Notes: a model not told the origin generated them from the letters alone. Shown: positions 21,721 through 31,558, counted from the stretch's first letter. The stretch is DNA of 38,188 nt from CAIVSN01 sp036171455 (GCA_036171455.1 JAVHRB010000052.1:1-38188); one strand, 5' to 3'. Numbers and translations are program-made.

Positions 21721-22221
21721 CACCCGTATCTTCGTAATTACCTCCTTGTACTTGCTACAGCTCTGCGTAATCATTTTTCCGGAAATTCCCGCAACTAGCG
21801 TGAAAATACCGTAGAAAATCAACCACCCTCCCACGTGGATTGGAGTAGAAGAAGTTTTCGCAACATCGCTGAGACTGACCGTTTCGGTCGCAGGCACGGC
21901 AACTACTGGTACTTCGTAGCTGATTCCGGAACCGAGCACCACCATGGCGAGACCGGCTATCATTTGCATTTTTTTCATGGTTTTCCGTTGGAACACGCAC
22001 ATTCCCATGACTCCGAAAACTCCGGCATGAACGACGAAAAACAGGGCGATACCGTAAACAGTCCATTCTGCGTATGTGGCAAAATACGACTGCAACGGGA
22101 GGGTAAACTCACGGTTGGCCAAGATGAGCAAAGTAGCCATAGCGAGGGATAATGTGGCCCGAACGGACCGGATAACTCTGTCTGAAGGTCTTTTTTTGAG
22201 AAATTCTACGAGTTTGAACAT
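21718..22221 (-). CDS. Multi-pass membrane protein of unknown function
   Basis: A 167-residue protein with about four membrane segments: TLSLAMATLLILA (about 23-35), WTVYGIALFFVVHAGVFGVMG (about 53-73), MIAGLAMVVLGSGISY (about 87-102) and WLIFYGIFTLVAGISG (about 133-148). A Thr/Val/Ala-rich stretch lies between the third and fourth. It has no TGA and ends in TAA. I do not recognise a family. It lies upstream of clpC on the same strand but is separated by a long hairpin element and clpC's own promoter, so cotranscription is doubtful. Confidence 0.65.
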   Translation of the reverse strand: MFKLVEFLKKRPSDRVIRSVRATLSLAMATLLILANREFTLPLQSYFATYAEWTVYGIALFFVVHAGVFGVMGMCVFQRKTMKKMQMIAGLAMVVLGSGISYEVPVVAVPATETVSLSDVAKTSSTPIHVGGWLIFYGIFTLVAGISGKMITQSCSKYKEVITKIRV

Positions 22222-22374
22222 AGGTAATATTTAATAGTAACGTGCAGAGGAGTATAGGGGGAAGACGAGGAAATTCAAGATAACGTAAAATAACGTAGAA
22301 TATATCAACGGGACGATAGAGACGAGAGAGAAACTCGCCTTTTTTTTACCAGCTTTCTCCATATAATCCCTCCA

Positions 22375-24585
22375 ATGTGAAGAAAAAGCGCTAAAAAATC
22401 CCGCCCAACTTGGGGTTTCGAACTCAAAAACGTCGTTGCATGATGGCTGCTACTCTTTTTGAGCGTCATCGTTTTTCTAGGTGATAGCTCTTCTTCGGTC
22501 GGAAAAGTGTTGGTCGAAACCCTTACGTACCTTTTCGGAGAATACTATCGCCCGATTTTTATTGTATATGGTGCTCTTGCTATTGGAATCGTTATTAACA
22601 AGCTCTCATGGAACGGAGTACGGGTGGTTGGACTCCTGCTCTATAGCATTTCTATAGTTTCACTTATAACCACTTTCACACCCTATTGAATCCATGGAAT
22701 CTTGGATTTCTCTGTGATTTTCACTGGATGGTTTGGACGGATTCCCATGATACTTGCGTTCCTTGGTGGGTTGCTCGTATCCCTCTATCTGACACTCCGT
22801 ATTAGTTACCGCAAAGTATTTGCTGCTGTTCACTCTCGGTTGCCCTCCGTCAATGTCGTCAAAGATACTATGACGAGTTTCCGTGGGGAAATTGCGAGCG
22901 ATAAGCCTTCCAAAAATAATGCGGCCATAGAAGCTCGGAAAAAGGATCTCGAAAAGGAGCTTGAAGCTGCACGTAAGGAACGCGAGCTTGAACGTCAAAA
23001 GATTGATAGCAAACAACTAACACTTTCTACTCAACATATCCCGATTCAAAAGAAAGAGCCTTCGCTTCTCGAATGAATTTTTGGAAAATCCACAGCGATT
23101 CCACTCATTAAAATCAAGGGTGATACAAAAGAAACTACGAAAACTGTCAAAACTCCGGATTTTGGGGAATGGCAGTATCCTCCTTCATCTCTTTTGGAAA
23201 AAGTTGAACATAAAGCTTCGGTTTCCCCAGCAGAAATTCGTGAGAAATCGGCAGAAATTGAAAACACGCTTTTGCAATTCAAAATCGGTGTCAAAATGAT
23301 GGGCGAAAAAGTTGGTCCAACAGTGGTGCAATATCGACTGGAACCAGATGATGGGGTAAAACTTTCCAAAATTGAAAACCTCAAAAAAGACCTTACCCTT
23401 GCACTCAAAGCTAAATCTATCCGTATCCAGGCGCCGATTCCCGGTCTCGGGCTCGTCGGTATTGAAGTGCCGAATGACAAGCGGGATATGATTGGTATCC
23501 GCGAAGCTATTGAACATCCAAACTTTATTCATTTTAAATCCAAACTCGCGTTGGTTATTGGCAAGGATATCAATGGCGAATATATTATTGGTGACATGTC
23601 AAAAATGCCACATTTGCTTATCGCGGGGCAGACTGGTTCTGGTAAATCCGTGGTGCTCAATGGTTTGCTCGTGAGTTTGCTGTACAAGAATTCACCTTCG
23701 ACGCTGCGACTGATTCTCATTGATCCAAAACGGGTAGAATTAGGTATGTATAATGGAATTCCGCACTTGCTCACTCCAGTAATAAATGAACCAGATAAAG
23801 CTTTGAATGCTCTCAAATGGTCAGTTGCAGAGATGATTCGACGGTACGATCTCCTCAATACCAGCAAGGTCCGAAACCTCAGTGAATACAATGCCAAGGT
23901 TTCCAAAAAGGATAAGATGCCGAATATCATTATCGTTGTGGAAGAACTCAATGATCTCATGATGAGTGGAAACAAAAAAGAAGTTGAAAACACTATTGCT
24001 CGTATTGCCCAGATGGCCCGTGCTGTCGGAATGCACCTTATTATTGCGACACAACGACCATCGGTGGATGTAATTACCGGTATCATCAAGGCAAATATTC
24101 CGAGTCGTATCGCTCTCTCAGTAGCTTCTCTCGTCGATTCGAGAACGATCCTCGATCGGATGGGTGCGGAAGATTTGCTCGGGAATGGAGATATGCTCTA
24201 TTCTCCGTCGGGTTCCATGGCACCGGACCGAATCCAATGAGTTTATGTTTCGACCGACGAAGTAGAAGCCGTGGTTAACCATATCAAAAGAACGATAGAT
24301 CCAGAAATGCTCGAGGACATATATGATACTTCTATTGTAGAAGGAGATCAGGGGAACTGGGCCGGTTCTACTGGAGGTGGAGGTGCTGAGGGGTATGATG
24401 AGGATCCGAAAGTTATCGATGAAGCCATCGCGTTTGTCCGGGCTTCTGGCAAGGCTTCAACCTCGATGCTACAGCGTCGAATGAAACTCGGGTATGCGAG
24501 AGCGGCACGGGTTATGGATATTCTCGAAGAAATGGGAATCGTCGGTCCCGCCGACGGCAGCAAACCCCGTGATATCATCGGATAG
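22375..24585 (+). CDS. ftsK: DNA translocase FtsK
   Basis: Division-septum DNA pump that clears and dimer-resolves chromosomes. The 736 residues comprise about four N-terminal membrane segments (about 22-150), a Lys/Glu-rich linker (about 170-215), the alpha/beta motor domain with Walker A GQTGSGKS (418-425), LILIDPKRVELGMYNGIPHL, ATQRPSVDVITG, and a C-terminal gamma winged helix (about 675-736, ending GPADGSKPRDIIG). Five TGA codons (22378, 22441, 22687, 23074, 24238) are Gly; the last (Gly622, RIQGVYVS) is the conserved Gly of the family motif RVxGxxVS. The second codon of the gene is a TGA. A TATAAT at 22362-22367 ends 7 nt before the ATG, suggesting a leaderless mRNA. Confidence 0.96.
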
Positions 24586-24654
24586 AAACCCGTATCTACC
24601 ATTTCTCAAAACCCGTGTAAAAACAATAAAATCCGAAACCAAATATCCATCATT

Positions 24655-24786
24655 CTCCTAGAAACCCTGCCAAAACGATGAGATCCGCCGCCAATTTCGA
24701 GCACCGCCCTGAACCGTACCCACGTACGGGGAACCAGGAGCGCAAAAAATAGCAAGGAGTTCGCGTTTTGGCAGCAGTTTCTCTCC
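24655..24786. repeat. Nested inverted-repeat element downstream of ftsK
   Basis: CTGCCAAAACG (24667-24677) pairs perfectly with CGTTTTGGCAG (24764-24774). AGAAAC (24660-24665) pairs with GTTTCT (24777-24782). Exactly in the centre a second hairpin, CCGTAC-CCAC-GTACGG (24714-24729), is extended by CCTG/CAGG and GCG pairs. CTCC occurs just outside both ends (24655-24658, 24783-24786) and may be a target duplication. It fills most of the 254-bp gap between ftsK and the convergent gene. No gene is visible here. Confidence 0.55.
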
Positions 24787-24789
24787 AAT

Positions 24790-24817
24790 AAAAATCCCGT
24801 CCTGGTGTGGACGGGAT
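24790..24817 (-). terminator. Terminator of the 24840-25469 gene
   Basis: ATCCCGTCC (24794-24802) and GGACGGGAT (24809-24817) form a 9-bp stem with a 6-nt loop. On the minus strand it is followed by TTTTT. It lies 22 bp after the stop codon. Confidence 0.8.
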
Positions 24818-24839
24818 GGAAGGGTTTTACTCCAGGGAT

Positions 24840-25469
24840 TTAAGCGATTGCCATCGCTTGCTTTTGTGCAACAAGTATTGGTGCTCGGCCCGTGATATTC
24901 ACGAGTTCGAGCGCCACTCTGAAGCTTTTACAGGAAAGATATTCGTTTTTAAAGCCAATAGCTCCTTTCTCGATGCTTCTAGATAAGGCATTGATGCCAT
25001 CATCCATAGTGCATTCTTTGAAACAGAAGTAAACTCCGTGTTTCAAAATATCGAGAAATTTTCTCATGGTTTTTGTAGAACGTTTTTCCAGTTCTTCCAT
25101 AACTTCCGAATAGACCAGGCCTACCAAGAAGGATTTGATAACCACTTTCCTTCCTCGTTTTTTCAGACATGCTGCAAACAGCTTGTCTGTGGTTGAGATG
25201 GTATTCGTTTCTGGGACATATTCCCAGTTTTGAAAACCTACGTTTTCGTAACTTGGCAAAAACAACGCTAGGTAGATATCGTCTTCTGTTACGTCTTCTA
25301 TAGTGTAACAGGAGCGTACTGCCTGAAGTGGGAGTTCGATTCCGTAACGAACTATAGACCAGACGATGAGCGGTTGCGGGAGATCGGATATGCATTGGAG
25401 AGTATTCACCAAAACATTTTCGATATGCTGCATGCCGCGAGGCTGGGGAGAAACTAATTGGGTTTCCAT
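24840..25469 (-). CDS. Hypothetical soluble protein (209 aa)
   Basis: A 209-residue protein with no membrane segment or signal peptide. It contains several Cys and the motifs DLPQPLIVWSIVRYGIELP and EKRSTKTMRKFLDILKHG. No family recognised. It has no TGA and ends in TAA with a good terminator. It is one of the few genes here with a plausible Shine-Dalgarno (AAGGA about 10 nt before ATG 25469). It stands alone between ftsK and hrcA and is transcribed divergently from hrcA. Confidence 0.65.
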   Translation of the reverse strand: METQLVSPQPRGMQHIENVLVNTLQCISDLPQPLIVWSIVRYGIELPLQAVRSCYTIEDVTEDDIYLALFLPSYENVGFQNWEYVPETNTISTTDKLFAACLKKRGRKVVIKSFLVGLVYSEVMEELEKRSTKTMRKFLDILKHGVYFCFKECTMDDGINALSRSIEKGAIGFKNEYLSCKSFRVALELVNITGRAPILVAQKQAMAIA

Positions 25470-25643
25470 TTTTCTTGCATCCTTTATATTGGTATAATTT
25501 CAATTCACTGGTATTCCAGCCGAATTGGTGTATTCAATATATACGAAAAGTCAAGCATTTCCGGAATCGTCATTATCCTATATTTGACCCAGTAACTTAG
25601 AATCGTTACGTCATTATTTGGCTTTTCCCATTTCTCCAATACA

Positions 25644-26351
25644 ATGTTGACTATGAAAAAAGTGGACCTGCGCAAGATTCAAATTCTTAAAATAATCGTC
25701 GAAGAATATATCAAAACTGGTGATATTGTTTGATCGAAATCTTTGTTGAAAAAGCATGAAATGGGAGTTTCAAGCGCTACAGTCCGCAACGACATGGCAA
25801 ATTTGGAAAAAATGGGATTAATTTTCCAGCCGTATAATTCTGCTGGTCGATTGCCGACTACCCGAGGAATTCGGGTATTTGTTGATTATCTTATGGAATG
25901 TATGATGCCCCAGTTTATTGAGGCGGAAAATGAACTCATCGAGCGTTACGATAAAAATCGTGTGGATGATGAATTGTATGGATTGGTAGCAAAACTCACC
26001 AAGACGACTCGTGAAATTACTTTTGGGTGTATTCCGAGTCTCGGTGCGAACTATTATCTCTGACTTACGAATTACCTGCAAAAAAATACACTGTTACTTG
26101 GGGATGAAGTTTACAATGTTATTAAAGTACTCGAAAATAAACACAATTTTCTCGATTTGCTCAAAAATCTCGAAGTTACCCGGAAAGTTTCTGTATTTCT
26201 CGGGGAAGAAAATATTATTCCAGAACTCGAGAGTTCCGCTATGATTGTCAAGCGGATACAGATTGATGGACAGGATGCTTTTATTGGAATGCTTGGCTCG
26301 ATGAAAATGGATTATGCATTTAATATTGCGGCACTCCGAAACATCCTTTAA
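25644..26351 (+). CDS. hrcA: Heat-inducible transcription repressor HrcA, short form
   Basis: DNA-binding repressor of chaperone genes acting through CIRCE operators. The N-terminal winged helix is typical: TGDIVGSKSLL, SSATVRNDMANLEKMGLI, then SAGRLPTTRGIRVFVDYLM (about residues 67-85). TGA 25731 encodes Gly30 in the conserved VGSK motif; a second TGA (26061) is Gly140. At 235 residues it is about 100 shorter than common HrcA, mainly in the central dimerisation/insert part; the C-terminal end (FIGMLGSMKMDYAFNIAALR) is recognisable. ATG 25653 is an alternative start. No groE, grpE or dnaK lies in the window, and I found no complete CIRCE. murA follows 39 bp downstream. Confidence 0.88.
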
Positions 26352-26390
26352 CGTTCTGAGTTTGTCATTTACCCATTTTCCCTTATCTTC

Positions 26391-27650
26391 ATGTTAAAAA
26401 TTCAAGGAGGACATTCGCTTTCCGGCGTGGTTACCATATCTGGTTCCAAAAATGCTGCTGCTCCAATCATCAGTGCGGCATTGCTGTTTGATTCCGCGAT
26501 TCTCCATAATGTCCCGCGCATTGGTGACGTTTTTAATTTGCTTGAGATTGTTAAGTCATTTGGGGTTTCAGTGGATTTCACCGGGAACGATCTCCGAATG
26601 CAATGGGTACATCCATCCGATGACGGTATCGATCGGGACCGGATGAAAAAAATCCGAATTTCCATACTGCTCCTTCCTTCGCTCCTTCAGAAATTTGGAC
26701 ATGCAGTTTTTCCGTTTCCCGGCGGATGTAACATTGGCAAGCGACCTATAGGAGAACATATCAGTGGACTCGTGGATCTCGGATATCAATTGTCCACGGA
26801 CAATGATATGTACCACCTTTCCGGTACCAAAAAGAGCGGGGAAATCCATCTCCATGCCAATCGTATGGTAACGGCAACGGAGAATCTCTTGACGGCGAGT
26901 GTGTTGCGAGAGGGTACTACAGTAATTCACAATGCCGCATATGAACCCCATGTTATCGATTTGGTAAACTCGCTTCGGAGTGCTGGAGTATCTATCGAAA
27001 CTCGGTATAATCACCAGATTGTCGTTCATGGGGTAGCATCACTCCCGAAACAATTGGAATATACTATTACTTCTGACTATCTCGAATCCGGAACTTTCGT
27101 AATTATCGGCGCTTTGGCAAGTGCTCAGTATATTGATATTATGAATGCGAGGATTGCTGATCTTGACGCGTTTCTGGAACGTGCTCATTCTATCGGGGTA
27201 CGTACCGAAAATCTCGGGAACGATACGCTCCGGGTGTTCCGATCCCGAGATTTGGTTGCGAGAGATATACAGACGAATATTTTCCCATGAGTACCTTCAG
27301 ATCTCCAATCTCCCATTGCCATACTTCTCACTCAGGCCGAGGGGATTTCCCGAATTCATGAAGTGCTCTATGAATGACGGTTTACCTACCTTCTGGAACT
27401 TGAAAAAATGAAAGGTCACGTGGCTTTGCTCAATCCTCATGAAGCTATGGTATTCGGACCGACTCCACTCCGGGCAGCTACGGTTTCGAGCTGGGACCTT
27501 CGTGCCGGAGCGGCGATGATTATCGCCGGCCTGATTGCGGAAGGGGAGACGCGTATTACCAATGTGGAATATATCGAGCGAGGGTATGAAGACATCGTCG
27601 GAAAACTCGTGAAACTCGGAGCGAAGATAGAGAAGGACGATATCCTATAA
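26391..27650 (+). CDS. murA: UDP-N-acetylglucosamine 1-carboxyvinyltransferase MurA
   Basis: First committed step of peptidoglycan synthesis: transfers enolpyruvate from PEP to UDP-GlcNAc in the cytoplasm. The 419 residues have normal length and motifs: GSKNAAAP (catalytic Lys, about residues 18-25), PGGCNIGKRP with the fosfomycin-target Cys113, TSDYLESGTF, PGVPSDLQSP, and the C-terminal DLRAGAAMIIAGLIAEG. TGA 27288 encodes Gly300 of the conserved PGxPxDLQ loop; TGA 27375 encodes Gly329 in LYEGRFTYL. In the standard code the gene would be split in three. It follows hrcA, and a small membrane-protein gene starts 10 bp later. Confidence 0.96.
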
Positions 27651-27660
27651 TTTTTCACAT

Positions 27661-27858
27661 ATGAAACCCATTTGAATATTTTTTCTCGTATTTGGAATTC
27701 TCGTCCTTGTTTTTCCAGAATTTATCGTGAATTTAATAGGAACGATATTGATCATGATCGGAGTTGGAATCCTTCTGCCGAATATGATAGCCAATGTTAA
27801 AAAGAATGATTCGAGTTTCCGTTTTGGAGATTACGAATTTACTAAAAAGAAAAAATAA
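27661..27858 (+). CDS. Small membrane protein (65 aa)
   Basis: A 65-residue protein with two hydrophobic stretches (about 5-19, GIFFLVFGILVLVFP, and 23-43, VNLIGTILIMIGVGILLP) and a charged tail ending TKKKK. Codon 5 is TGA (27673), read as Gly, so standard-code gene callers would miss it. Its layout resembles short two-helix DUF3096-like proteins, but that is only a resemblance. It begins 10 bp after murA, and its stop overlaps the next ATG (TAATG, 27856-27860), which indicates translational coupling to the PrsW-like protease. Confidence 0.65.
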
Positions 27859-28799
27859 TGACCGTTTCCCAGGTACTTTTCACAATACTGTTTGCGAGTA
27901 TCCCCATCGTTATTTGGGGGTATGTATTTTCGTATTATGATGGTATCACATTCCAAATACACAAATTCTTGTTCTGAGGGATTGCTGGAGCTGTAAGTAT
28001 CGTACCGATAATTTATGCGGCTCAGATTTATGAATATTTTTCTTTCTCTGGTTTTTTGACGGTACTTACTCGGGCTCAAAATACATTTGCTGAATTTGGT
28101 ATTGCTTTTATTGGGTCGTACTGGGTTCCAGTGGGCTTTTTTTTGAGTTTCCTTTTGATGTATTCTTTTTCCAATTTGTCCCGATTGAAAAATATATTTT
28201 TTCAGATACTCGGAATTTTGTTCTGATCGAGCGTAATTTTAGCAGGGATAGGCTACGTCATACCAGCTTTTGGAACGGGCAAACTCGATATCCAGGGAAA
28301 CGTGTTTTTGACAATGGGAAGTATTGTTGTAGTCTACCTGTTCGTTGCACTCCTCGAAGAAAGTATGAAACACCTTTCGCTTTATGGATCTATCAGTGCT
28401 GAATTGGATCGGAAAGATATCCTGCTGTTCGCGGTATATAGTGCGCTCGGTTTTGTTTTTTTGGAAAATATTATCTACCTTTCCCATATTGGGGAAGATT
28501 CCGGTTTTGGAGGTACTTTTTTTTCAACGCTGTTCAGCCGGTCCATTGTTTCCCTCCTGTTACATATTTTTGCCTCCTTGATTTTAGCACTCGGTTTTGT
28601 GAAGTATTCCAAACTCATGGGATTTCCTGCAGTTTTTGCTTTTGTACAATGACTTTTTGGTGCGATTTTCGTACATGCTATTTTCAATATTTCGCTGACG
28701 TATGGGAAATCGGGTATTATCCTAATATATATATTTATAGGATACTTCTTTTTTACCAAGATATTTTTGGACGAGAGAAGTACCGGGAAAATCGCTTAA
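27858..28799 (+). CDS. PrsW-family intramembrane metalloprotease
   Basis: A 313-residue protein with about eight or nine membrane segments and the PrsW signature: EESMK (Glu167-Lys171), GFVFLENIIY (Glu203), a membrane His at 236 (LLLHIFAS) and HAIFN (His273-Asn277). Family members cleave membrane-bound substrates; B. subtilis PrsW cleaves an anti-sigma factor. The substrate here is unknown, but the overlapping small membrane-protein gene is an obvious candidate partner or substrate (inference). Three TGA codons (27975, 28224, 28650) are Gly, all in membrane-proximal positions; the last precedes the HAIFN helix. It is convergent with the winged-helix gene, with only 3 bp between the stops. Confidence 0.8.
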
Positions 28800-28802
28800 G
28801 TG

Positions 28803-29441
28803 CTATTCTCCGAGTTTCAAAGGCTTTTTTTTCATTCTCGTGTCAACGATTTCCTGGATTCCTAATTTGTCTTTGAGGAACAGGGTATTTCTTTGGCTGA
28901 GTATGGAGAGCACGAGCTTGTCGTTGAATTCCAAACGATCCAAAAAATCCACTTCGCTCATGATAGCATATTTGATTTTTCGTCCAAAGAACACCCGCTC
29001 TAGGAAGTTGTTGAATTCGATGCGGTCTACGTCCCCGATAATGAAAATATCGACGATTTGGTTTGAAGGTTCCGATAGGAGGTCACGGATTTTTCCAGAT
29101 ACCGTAATGAGGCCTACGGATTTTTTTCCCTTGAAAAAGTCTTCAATTGGACCGACGGGATCGTAGGTCTTCATGAACATATCGAGAAGTTCATTGAAAA
29201 TGACGCAATTCTTATTGATGATATAGAATTTCTTCTTGTCATGCTCCTTGGATTTGCAGATTCCGAGTTCTTCCAGATTCATGAGTTCCCGTCGGACGGA
29301 ATTAATCTGTTCTCCGAGGTCACGGCAGAGCTCGCGAATAAAAAAACCGGATTTTCCGTTACCAGTGGCATGTTCGATAAAGAATTTCTCGAGCAATTTG
29401 GTACGGCAGTTCGATCAAAAGAGTTTGGTAAGACTGGACAT
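28803..29441 (-). CDS. Winged-helix regulator with nucleotidyltransferase-like C-terminal domain
   Basis: A 212-residue protein starting MSSLTKLFGSNCRTKLL; the Gly9 of the LFGS motif comes from TGA 29415-29417. An N-terminal winged helix (about 1-75; FFIRELCRDLGEQINSVRRELMNLEELG is the recognition region, shown here in parts) is followed by a domain reading IVDIFIIGDVDRIEFNNFL, resembling the MNT-type nucleotidyltransferase fold found behind winged helices in many prokaryotic regulators. Whether it is catalytic cannot be told. A standard-code start (TTG 29396) would cut off the first 15 residues, including the family motif. An SD-like AGAGGA precedes ATG 29441. Confidence 0.7.
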
Positions 29442-29497
29442 ATTGTCCTCTATAATATAAGTATTTATCGGTTTCCAAAATGATTTACAATTTCTAT

Positions 29498-29525
29498 TTG
29501 CCAAGAGCGCTCACTTTTATATAAT
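29498..29525 (+). promoter_or_regulatory. Predicted promoter of the L25 gene
   Basis: TTGCCA (29498-29503), a 16-bp spacer and consensus TATAAT (29520-29525). Transcription would start near 29532, about 22 nt before ATG 29554. Confidence 0.65.
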
Positions 29526-29553
29526 TCACCGGTCTAAATTCTAGTTTTATCAT

Positions 29554-30198
29554 ATGGAAAAATTTGTTCTTACATCCGAATCCCGAGATACTGCCGTTAA
29601 AACGAGCGAAATCCGTCATTCAAAAAAAATACCTGCCGTAGTATACGGTCATGGTTTTGCACCAAAGGCGGTAAGCGTCGACAATTCGGAATTCCTCAAA
29701 GTTTTCCGAAAAGCTGGAGGAACTCACATTGTTGAACTTTCCATTGATGGAAAAGTTCAAAGCGTTCTGATTCACGAAACCCAGCGCGACCCAGTTCGAG
29801 GCGACTTCTGGCATATCGATTTTTTCGCGGTTAATTCCAAGGAAAAAATTCACGTTCAAATCCCCGTTATTCTTATCGGTAAATCACAAGCTGTGGTTGA
29901 AGGGGCAGAGGTAGTTCAGAATCTTCATACTATTGAAGTTAAAGTTCTTCCTGCGGACTTGGTTGACTCTATCGAGGTTGATATTACAGCACTCGTCAAG
30001 GTAGGTGATACCGTTCATGTATCTGATATTATCGGAAATTACAAAAAATTCGAAATCATCACTCCAGGTACCGAAGCAATCATAAGTGCTGGTGCTCCGA
30101 AAGAGTACTCTGATGAACTTCACGAGGCAGATATTGCCGACGTTGCAACCGTTCAGGATGACAAAGCTACCGAAAAAGCCGCTGAAGTGAATGAATAA
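29554..30198 (+). CDS. rplY: 50S ribosomal protein L25 (CTC-type)
   Basis: Binds 5S rRNA in the large ribosomal subunit. The 214-residue protein has the N-terminal L25 domain (SRDTAVKTSEIRHSKKIPAVVYG, seen in parts; RDPVRGDFWHIDFF) and the C-terminal beta domain of the long CTC form (VVEGAEVVQNLHTIEVKVLP), ending in an acidic Ala/Glu-rich tail. There is no TGA codon, as expected if highly expressed genes avoid it. It has its own promoter and a strong terminator, so it forms a single-gene unit. Confidence 0.95.
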   Translation: MEKFVLTSESRDTAVKTSEIRHSKKIPAVVYGHGFAPKAVSVDNSEFLKVFRKAGGTHIVELSIDGKVQSVLIHETQRDPVRGDFWHIDFFAVNSKEKIHVQIPVILIGKSQAVVEGAEVVQNLHTIEVKVLPADLVDSIEVDITALVKVGDTVHVSDIIGNYKKFEIITPGTEAIISAGAPKEYSDELHEADIADVATVQDDKATEKAAEVNE

Positions 30199-30209
30199 TT
30201 CTAAAAATT

Positions 30210-30242
30210 AAAAAAAAGAAGTCGATTCGACTTCTTTTTTTT
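30210..30242. terminator. Terminator after the L25 gene
   Basis: A8-GAAGTCG (30210-30224) and CGACTTC-T8 (30228-30242) give a perfect 15-bp stem with a 3-nt loop ending in a T-run, 12 bp after the stop codon. Confidence 0.92.
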
Positions 30243-30284
30243 GTGTTTCCCCGTATTATACTAATCTTAATCTTTACATATATT

Positions 30285-30620
30285 ATGATAATAAAACTGG
30301 TCGGAGAAGGAACGGAACTCGTGAAACTCCAAGAACTCGTAAACGTTTCACTCTCCGAATTAGGTTTGATAGACTTGGTAACAATGGAAACTACCGCAGA
30401 TCCCGCATACAAGATGGAACTTGGAATTACCCAAAATCCCGCACTCTGCATCGAAGAATCTTCCATAGATTTTAAGGATATGATTTTCGAAGGCACAGTT
30501 CCGGAAAAATCTGAACTCGTTTCGATGTTTGCTTCTATTCTTGGTAGCTCCGAATCAGAAGGGGGGAGTTGTGGAAGCGGTGGAGGCTGCTGAAGCTGTT
30601 CCACATGAGGTTGTCATTAA
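30285..30620 (+). CDS. Thioredoxin-fold protein lacking CxxC, with Cys/Gly-rich tail
   Basis: The first about 90 of 111 residues follow the small redox-active disulfide protein (thioredoxin_3) pattern: IIKLVGEGTELVKLQELV, then ITQNPALCIEES (cis-Pro region) and GTVPEKSEL. The usual GxxCxxC near residue 8 is GEGTELVKL, so the redox pair is absent. Instead the C-terminus is a Gly/Ser/Cys tail with five Cys (SCGSGGGCGSCSTGGCH). Two TGA codons (30591, 30606) encode Gly in this tail; standard-code reading would cut off the last two Cys and the His. Metal binding or a relocated redox centre is possible (inference). It lies 20 bp before htpX and is probably cotranscribed with it. Confidence 0.7.
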
Positions 30621-30640
30621 TTCTTTTATATTTCATATTT

Positions 30641-31558
30641 ATGACTTTCGCTAAACGGATTATATTTTTCATGCTCATCAACGTCGGACTCATGGTCGGA
30701 ATCGGCGTGTTTGTGGCCATATTAGAATCGGTATTTGGAATTTGAATCACACGAAATTTCACAGATGGATATACGACACTCGCGATATATTCGGCCATAT
30801 ATGGGTTTTCTTCCGCATTCATTTCGCTTGCGATTTCCCGTATGATGGCCAAATGGATGTATGATATCCAGTTGGTTAGAGGAGAACGTTTGCTCGATTG
30901 GGGTTCAAAAGTTCAAACTGTCTATGCAACGGTGGACCGATTGTCCAAAAGCAACGGTATCAATATGCCGGAAGTTGGGGTATACGATTCTGCAGAGCCA
31001 AATGCATTCGCGACTGGACCTACAAAAAATCGTGCATTGGTAGCCGTTTCCCAAGGTTTGCTTGATACCATGACCCAAGAGGAAATCGAAGGAGTTATTG
31101 GGCATGAAATGGCACATGTCCTTAATGGAGATATGGTAACTATGACCTTGCTCCAAGGAGTTTTGAATACCGTTATTATTTTCGCATCGCGAATCCTCTC
31201 GAATATTATTGCCGGAATGATAAAATCCGAAGGTGATACCTACTGGATTGAGACGATTATTAATTTCATACTCCAGATAGCGCTTGGATTTTTGGCCATG
31301 ATTGTACTTGCGACATATTCCCGTCATCGGGAATATCGTGCCGATGAAGATAGCTCGAAAATGCTTGGAAAGAAAAGTATGATTGCCGCACTTAAAAGGC
31401 TACAGATATTACACGATGATCTTGCAGGAAAAATTACATGAGATAATCGTATTGCTGCCATGCAGATATCGACCTATACGCTATCGAATTGGTTTTCGAC
31501 TCATCCAGCTCTAGAGGATCGGATTGCTGCACTCGAAAATCGATATGATTTAGCATAA
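30641..31558 (+). CDS. htpX: Membrane zinc metalloprotease HtpX
   Basis: M48-family protease that degrades damaged membrane proteins, with its active site on the cytoplasmic side. The 305 residues have two N-terminal membrane segments (about 6-30 and 48-66), the zinc site HEMAH (155-159) in the strongly conserved GHEMAHVLNGDMVTMTLLQG context, two further membrane segments (about 178-235), and EYRADE with the third zinc ligand. TGA 30743 (Gly35) and TGA 31439 (Gly267) are internal; under the standard code the first 67 residues and the C-terminus would be lost. The order is trx-like, then htpX. Confidence 0.95.

Noticed and set aside
24606..24788. 60-codon minus-strand frame downstream of ftsK
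   Set aside because: It lies across the nested inverted repeat and the terminator and shows no motif or start signal.
28584..28592. TTAGCACTC, a CIRCE half-site
   Set aside because: It is inside the PrsW-like coding sequence and has no inverted second half 9 bp away.
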